Shown one piece after another: positions 33,552 through 34,156 of a stretch of DNA of 34,156 nt. How positions within the stretch are numbered: the stretch's first letter is position 1; each line of letters opens with the position of its first letter. The stretch lies in NCBI GenBank assembly GCA_947643145.1, contig CANRVD010000031.1, forward strand, positions 1 through 34,156, in the 5' to 3' direction. The translations under genes and the position numbers were made by a program. Origin of the DNA: an uncultured bacterium (lineage in GTDB: Bacteria; Bacillota; Clostridia; Lachnospirales; Lachnospiraceae). A model generated the notes under the pieces. The model was given only the letters and a program-made list of their open reading frames with translations. It had not been told where the DNA came from and searched no databases.

Positions 33552-34156
33552 TTATTTATCATTGTGTCTGCACACCAGTTTTTCATGGTAAAAATAATTG
33601 ATATAATCCAATCCCAGTTCATCACAATATGTAGTGAGCAAATCAGCCAATGTATTCCAATATGTACTATCTTTCTGTAAATAAATTGCTTCATATTTTT
33701 CTTTTAAGTCTGGATAATGTGTATTGACATAAGAGAGGATACTGCTTTTATATTCCCCTCTAAGATTCAGATTTTCAAACCAATATTCGTATACATTCTC
33801 TTTTGTACAGTCAATTATATCTTTCCATTCTGTGATATATGGGAAAATAGGCGACATAAACAAAACCGTATGAATACCAGCATTGTATAATTTCTTTATT
33901 GCATGAAGCCTGTCCTTTATGGAACTGCCTTTATCCATATCCACCCTAAAAGCGTCATCTAAAGTGTTGATTGAAAAAGCTACTTTAAGGTTGGATATCC
34001 TTTTCAGCAATTCTATATCCCGTAAAATAAGTGTTGATTTTGTTGAAATTGTAACTTGGCAATCTGCATTTACAAGTTGCTCTAATATCTTCCTTGTGAT
34101 GCCATATTTCTCCTCAAAAGAATTATAACAATCTGTTACAGACGACATAAAAACAG
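33552..34156 (-). CDS. Radical SAM SPL-like protein, N-terminal part outside the window
   Basis: The frame is open to the window end (GTT TTT before the ATG at 34148), so this is the C-terminal two thirds. SSVTDCYNSFEEKYGITRKILEQL and ISTKSTLILRDIELLKRI match the family pattern of the gene at 30974 (GSMTDPYIPLE, ITKSSRILRDIDLLQKI). FMSPIFPYITEWKD corresponds to TPVLPFVNDTKD. The Cys cluster region is beyond the edge and cannot be checked. It may be a diverged paralogue. Confidence 0.82.
   Translation of the reverse strand, partial: VFMSSVTDCYNSFEEKYGITRKILEQLVNADCQVTISTKSTLILRDIELLKRISNLKVAFSINTLDDAFRVDMDKGSSIKDRLHAIKKLYNAGIHTVLFMSPIFPYITEWKDIIDCTKENVYEYWFENLNLRGEYKSSILSYVNTHYPDLKEKYEAIYLQKDSTYWNTLADLLTTYCDELGLDYINYFYHEKLVCRHNDK

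Noticed and set aside
1-34156. CRISPR array, tRNA, rRNA or intact insertion sequence
   Set aside because: No regularly spaced repeats, cloverleaf, rRNA signature or transposase frame was found on either strand.

Overview
The window is AT-rich, has strong AGGAGG-type ribosome sites and short intergenic gaps, and carries two GHKL/LytTR two-component pairs, KtrAB, PAS/GGDEF/EAL signalling and unusual chemoreceptors. This fits a motile gut-type clostridium, most likely Lachnospiraceae (Bacillota). The assignment rests on gene style only. No rRNA, tRNA, CRISPR array or intact insertion sequence was found.

Layout. 1-7358, all minus strand: a polysaccharide-deacetylase lipoprotein, a 68-aa charged protein with a hairpin-rich leader, a cyclophilin lipoprotein, a 988-aa GGDEF(degenerate)-EAL-PAS protein and a MATE exporter. 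7516-13417, minus strand: a 620-aa protein with a duplicated domain and no recognised function, an alpha/beta hydrolase co-transcribed with a membrane-anchored thermonuclease, and an ECF sigma factor overlapping a membrane protein whose extracellular part is a serpin. 13757-16473, plus strand: a LytTR response regulator and AgrC-like kinase, then an unrecognised 154-aa protein. 16602-21936, minus strand: a heterodimeric ABC exporter downstream of a second LytTR/GHKL pair. 22367-29639: a polytopic chemoreceptor, ktrAB on the opposite strand, then a solitary sugar-binding lipoprotein in operon with a dCache chemoreceptor behind a long structured-looking leader. 29875-34156, minus strand: an accessory-looking block with a Cys-rich unknown protein, a gene remnant, two radical-SAM SPL-like genes (one cut by the window edge), a zinc-ribbon protein and its probable WYL-family repressor with two matching operators.

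The window is dominated by envelope sensing and signalling: two quorum/peptide-type two-component systems, one next to an ABC exporter, a sigma/anti-sigma pair with a serpin sensor, c-di-GMP turnover, and chemotaxis input. The most unusual unit is the sigma factor plus serpin-bearing membrane protein at 11247-13417. Non-coding structure is also rich: an exact 42-bp repeat in opposite orientation 20 kb apart, a cluster of hairpins at 9463-9625, very long perfect terminator-like stems at 11184 and 29703, and a twin operator around the WYL gene.
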